Assembly: GCF_005081185.1 (NCBI RefSeq)
Contig: NZ_CP034870.1
Location: forward strand, 612,636 to 641,221
DNA from: Buchnera aphidicola (Lipaphis pseudobrassicae)
GTDB taxonomy: Bacteria > Pseudomonadota > Gammaproteobacteria > Enterobacterales > Enterobacteriaceae
Length of the DNA stretch: 28,586 bases
Direction: 5' to 3'
The position numbers and the translations under genes are program-made. Positions 26,376 through 28,586 of the stretch are shown here, piece after piece. The notes below the pieces were generated by a model. It was not told where the DNA came from, made no database searches, and saw only the letters and a list, made by a program, of their open reading frames with translations. The stretch's first letter is position 1; each line of letters opens with the position of its first letter.

Positions 26376-27742
26376 TTTTTTTCTTTTTTATGTTTTAATA
26401 AAATATAGGGATTACTATTTTCTTTAAATTCTATTTGAATAGGTGTTCCCTTTATTTTGAGATTATTATAAAAAAATTTTATTAAATATCTTTTATAAGA
26501 TAATGGTAAAGATTTTACTTTATTACCATGTATAATAATTTTAGGTGGATTAGAACTACCTAAATGTGCATATTTTAATTTTATTCGATTTCCTTTGATT
26601 ATTGGTGGTTCGTGCTTTTGAGTTGCTTGATTCATAGTTTTTATAAGTGTTGATGTCCTAATTTTTTTATTAGATTCTTGGTATGTTTCTTTTATAGATT
26701 TAAACAGTTTAAATATTCCTTTGTGATGTAATGCAGATATAAAATGTATTTTTGAAAAATAAAGAAATTTTAATTTCTTATGAACGTTTTCTTTTAGTTC
26801 TTTTTTTTGTTTTATGTCTAATAAATCCCATTTATTAATGACTATAATAATACCCTTTCCAGATTTAATAATAAAATCAGCCAAAAATAAATCTTGATGA
26901 CATATTTTTTTACATGCATCTATTATTAATAATACTACATTACATTTTTCGACTGTTTGTGATGTTTTAATTATTGAAAATTTTTCAAAATTATATGCAT
27001 TTTTCTTTTTTTTAGATGTTCCTGCAGTATCAATGAGAATATAATTTTGATCGTTGTATGTAAAAGGTATTGATATACTATCTAATGTTGTTCCTGGCAT
27101 ATTGCATGTAATCATTCTTTCCTTATTTAATAAACTATTGATTAAGGTTGATTTTCCAACATTTGGACAACCAATTAAAGCTACTTTAATAGTAGATATT
27201 GGTATTTTTTTTTCAGTTTCTTTTATTTGTTCTATTTGGTTTATTGATTGTATCCAAGGAATTAAATATTTTTCGATGAGGGTATTAATTTTTTGATTAT
27301 GTGTAGCAGATATTTTTTGAATTTTTTCAATTCCTAAATAGTAAAATTCATTGAATTTAGAGTGATCATTAATACCATCTATTTTATTAATAATTAAAAT
27401 TGTTTTTTTTTGAAATTTTCTTATTTTATTAAAAATATCAATATCTTGTGGCATTAATCCATCACGGGCATTTACTACAAATAGTATCAATTGCGATTCA
27501 TTTATAGCTAGAAACGTTTGTTTTTTTGCTTTTTTTTCTATTATATTGTCATTAATATCTAAACCAGCTGTATCGATCAAAATAACTTTTTTAGTTTCTT
27601 TCAATTTTAAATATCCATATTGTCTATCTCTAGTGATTCCTGAATGGTTTCCAACTAATGCATTTCTAGTTTTTGTTAGTATATTAAATAAAGTGGATTT
27701 TCCTACATTAGTTCGTCCAATTAATGCAATGATAGGTATCAT
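26372..27742 (-). CDS. der: Ribosome-assembly GTPase Der (EngA)
   Basis: Der is the essential double-GTPase for 50S subunit maturation. The 456-residue product is shorter than E. coli Der (490), mostly in the acidic linker and C-terminus. G domain 1: GRTNVGKST (9-17), DTAGL (57-61), NKID (119-122). G domain 2: GCPNVGKST (191-199), [17 protein letters not shown]. The C-terminal KH-like domain (about 345-440) carries the expected [18 protein letters not shown]. All catalytic and nucleotide-binding motifs are intact. It is 57 bases downstream of yfgM on the same strand; bamB (yfgL), which lies between them in E. coli, has been lost. Confidence 0.96.
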   Translation of the reverse strand: MIPIIALIGRTNVGKSTLFNILTKTRNALVGNHSGITRDRQYGYLKLKETKKVILIDTAGLDINDNIIEKKAKKQTFLAINESQLILFVVNARDGLMPQDIDIFNKIRKFQKKTILIINKIDGINDHSKFNEFYYLGIEKIQKISATHNQKINTLIEKYLIPWIQSINQIEQIKETEKKIPISTIKVALIGCPNVGKSTLINSLLNKERMITCNMPGTTLDSISIPFTYNDQNYILIDTAGTSKKKKNAYNFEKFSIIKTSQTVEKCNVVLLIIDACKKICHQDLFLADFIIKSGKGIIIVINKWDLLDIKQKKELKENVHKKLKFLYFSKIHFISALHHKGIFKLFKSIKETYQESNKKIRTSTLIKTMNQATQKHEPPIIKGNRIKLKYAHLGSSNPPKIIIHGNKVKSLPLSYKRYLIKFFYNNLKIKGTPIQIEFKENSNPYILLKHKKEKN

Positions 27743-27799
27743 TTTTTAAATACACCCTTTTTAATTGAAGTTAATTTCATTTTTATTTTGCATTTATTT

Positions 27800-28372
27800 T
27801 TATTTTAATTCATTAATTTTCATTCTTAAAATTTCTCTAGATGCATTTAAAGATTCTATTAACAAGCTTTTTTTCCAGCATTTTATTGCTTCTTTATTTT
27901 TGTTTTGTTTAGCAAAAATATCACCTTTGATATGTTCGACTATATTTTTCCAATTTTTATCTGTTATTGATTTGATAATATTCATAGCTTGATTATATTC
28001 ATTTTTTTGAATTTTTATTTTAGTCATTCTTAATTGTAAAATATTTTTTAAATTGTTTTCTTTTGTATATTCTAAACAATGATTTAATTGCGTAAAAGCT
28101 TTGTCAAGATTATTGTTTAGAATATATTTTTTTGCTAGTTCCATAGCTATTAAAGTACCGTAAATATTATTATTTTTAATAATAAAATTTTCAACTTTAT
28201 TTAAATTTTTAGATTCTTGGGAATTTATTTTTCTTTTTATTTCTTCATATTCTATTTGTTGTTTATTTTTTTCATAAACTGGTATAGAACGTTTTTTAGA
28301 AAAAAAAAATAAACTAAAAATAAGAAAAAAAATTATTAAAACAATGATATTTTTTTTAGATATATTAAACAT
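27800..28372 (-). CDS. yfgM: Ancillary SecYEG translocon subunit / periplasmic chaperone-like YfgM
   Basis: YfgM is a single-pass inner-membrane protein whose periplasmic TPR domain associates with SecYEG and PpiD in E. coli. The 190-residue product (E. coli 206) has a hydrophobic anchor at about 9-25 (NIIVLIIFFLIFSLFFF) followed by positively charged residues; the remainder is helical with TPR-like repeats (YGTLIAMELAKKYILNNNLDKAFTQLNHC; HIKGDIFAKQNKNKEAIKCWKKSL). The sequence is strongly diverged, and assignment leans on its place upstream of der plus the topology. A clear GAGGT is correctly spaced before ATG 28372. Unlike E. coli, hisS is not the gene immediately upstream. Confidence 0.82.
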   Translation of the reverse strand: MFNISKKNIIVLIIFFLIFSLFFFSKKRSIPVYEKNKQQIEYEEIKRKINSQESKNLNKVENFIIKNNNIYGTLIAMELAKKYILNNNLDKAFTQLNHCLEYTKENNLKNILQLRMTKIKIQKNEYNQAMNIIKSITDKNWKNIVEHIKGDIFAKQNKNKEAIKCWKKSLLIESLNASREILRMKINELK

Positions 28373-28586
28373 TTTTTTACCTCTTTTATATTTTTTAAAA
28401 TAGATTTTTTTAAGCTTTTTTTATTCATGAATGCAATAGTAATTTTAATAATTAATTTTTTTTGTGAATTTAGTTTAAAACTATAACATATAAAAAAGTT
28501 ATTCCTATTAAAATCACTAATTGTACACAGTTAATTAATCTAATAAGTTCTTGTATTATCAATACTACAGAACACTTATCCACAGA
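28373..28586. other. A+T-rich non-coding region, probable edge of the replication origin
   Basis: 214 bases with no gene and only scattered G or C. It carries the yfgM leader and ends in a perfect DnaA box. In Buchnera the last gene before mnmG (gidA) and the origin is yfgM, and numbering usually begins there; the window ending here suggests the end of a linearised chromosome. No other origin element can be called with confidence. Confidence 0.5.
28576..28584 (+). promoter_or_regulatory. DnaA box
   Basis: TTATCCACA is an exact match to the high-affinity DnaA box of E. coli oriC (R1/R4 type). It lies in A+T-rich intergenic DNA next to yfgM, at the expected origin position. Only two bases remain after it, so flanking boxes cannot be judged. 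Confidence 0.7.

Noticed and set aside
28300..28428. Short minus-strand frame from ATG 28428 running into yfgM in another frame
   Set aside because: Lys/Ile-only composition expected of A+T-rich DNA, no similarity to HisS (the E. coli neighbour) and it overlaps yfgM and its ribosome-binding site.
28521..28529. TTGTACACA as a second DnaA box
   Set aside because: G at the third position is disfavoured in DnaA boxes; kept only as a remark beside the perfect box.
1..28586. Search for CRISPR repeats, insertion sequences, phage or plasmid genes
   Set aside because: No spaced direct repeats, terminal inverted repeats, transposase or integrase-like proteins were found; long A/T runs are composition, not repeats.

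Overview
The window is very A+T-rich, gene-dense and free of mobile elements. Nearly every protein aligns end to end with an Escherichia coli counterpart. Gene content and order (hslVU-ibp-fpr-epmA-coaD, dapF/cyaY-hemCD, Arg-His-Pro tRNAs, rho-trxA-rep-ilvC-ilvD, iscSU-hscBA-fdx, der-yfgM, then a DnaA box at the very end) are those of the aphid endosymbiont Buchnera aphidicola. I recognise this from known family sequences and remembered gene order; no search was run.

Layout. 1-2792: heat-shock block, hslVU and one small heat-shock protein, each behind a candidate sigma-32 promoter. 2898-5236: fpr, epmA (minus) and coaD. 5344-6830: an unrecognised gene split by a frameshift. 6992-11515: rsmJ, the pit phosphate transporter, a YnfM-type MFS transporter and dapF. 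11695-13838: cyaY, hemC and hemD (frameshifted). 13848-14164: tRNA-Pro, tRNA-His and tRNA-Arg. 14255-21455 (all minus): rho, trxA, rep, ilvC, ilvD. 21693-21769: tRNA-Trp. 21947-26375: ISC iron-sulphur operon lacking iscR and iscA. 26372-28372: der and yfgM. 28373-28586: A+T-rich non-coding sequence ending in a perfect DnaA box, so the end probably touches the replication origin.

How the genes work together. ilvC/ilvD and dapF serve essential amino acid synthesis (valine/isoleucine, lysine) for the host. cyaY, iscSU, hscBA, fdx and fpr serve Fe-S assembly and its electron supply; IlvD is a typical Fe-S client. HemC and HemD lead towards sirohaem. HslVU and the small heat-shock protein are the protein quality-control elements.

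The most interesting signal is a recurring one. Three genes (epmA at A10, the orphan at A9, hemD at A10T8) are each broken by one frameshift exactly inside a homopolymer A tract, and in every case one added A restores a full-length reading frame. The reading frames on both sides stay conserved or open, which fits transcriptional slippage at poly(A) tracts rescuing the genes. In addition, the spacer of the small heat-shock protein promoter is an A11 run, the type of site where single-base indels alter heat response in Buchnera.

No intergenic stretch exceeds 300 bases. No rRNA, CRISPR array, insertion sequence or phage gene was seen.
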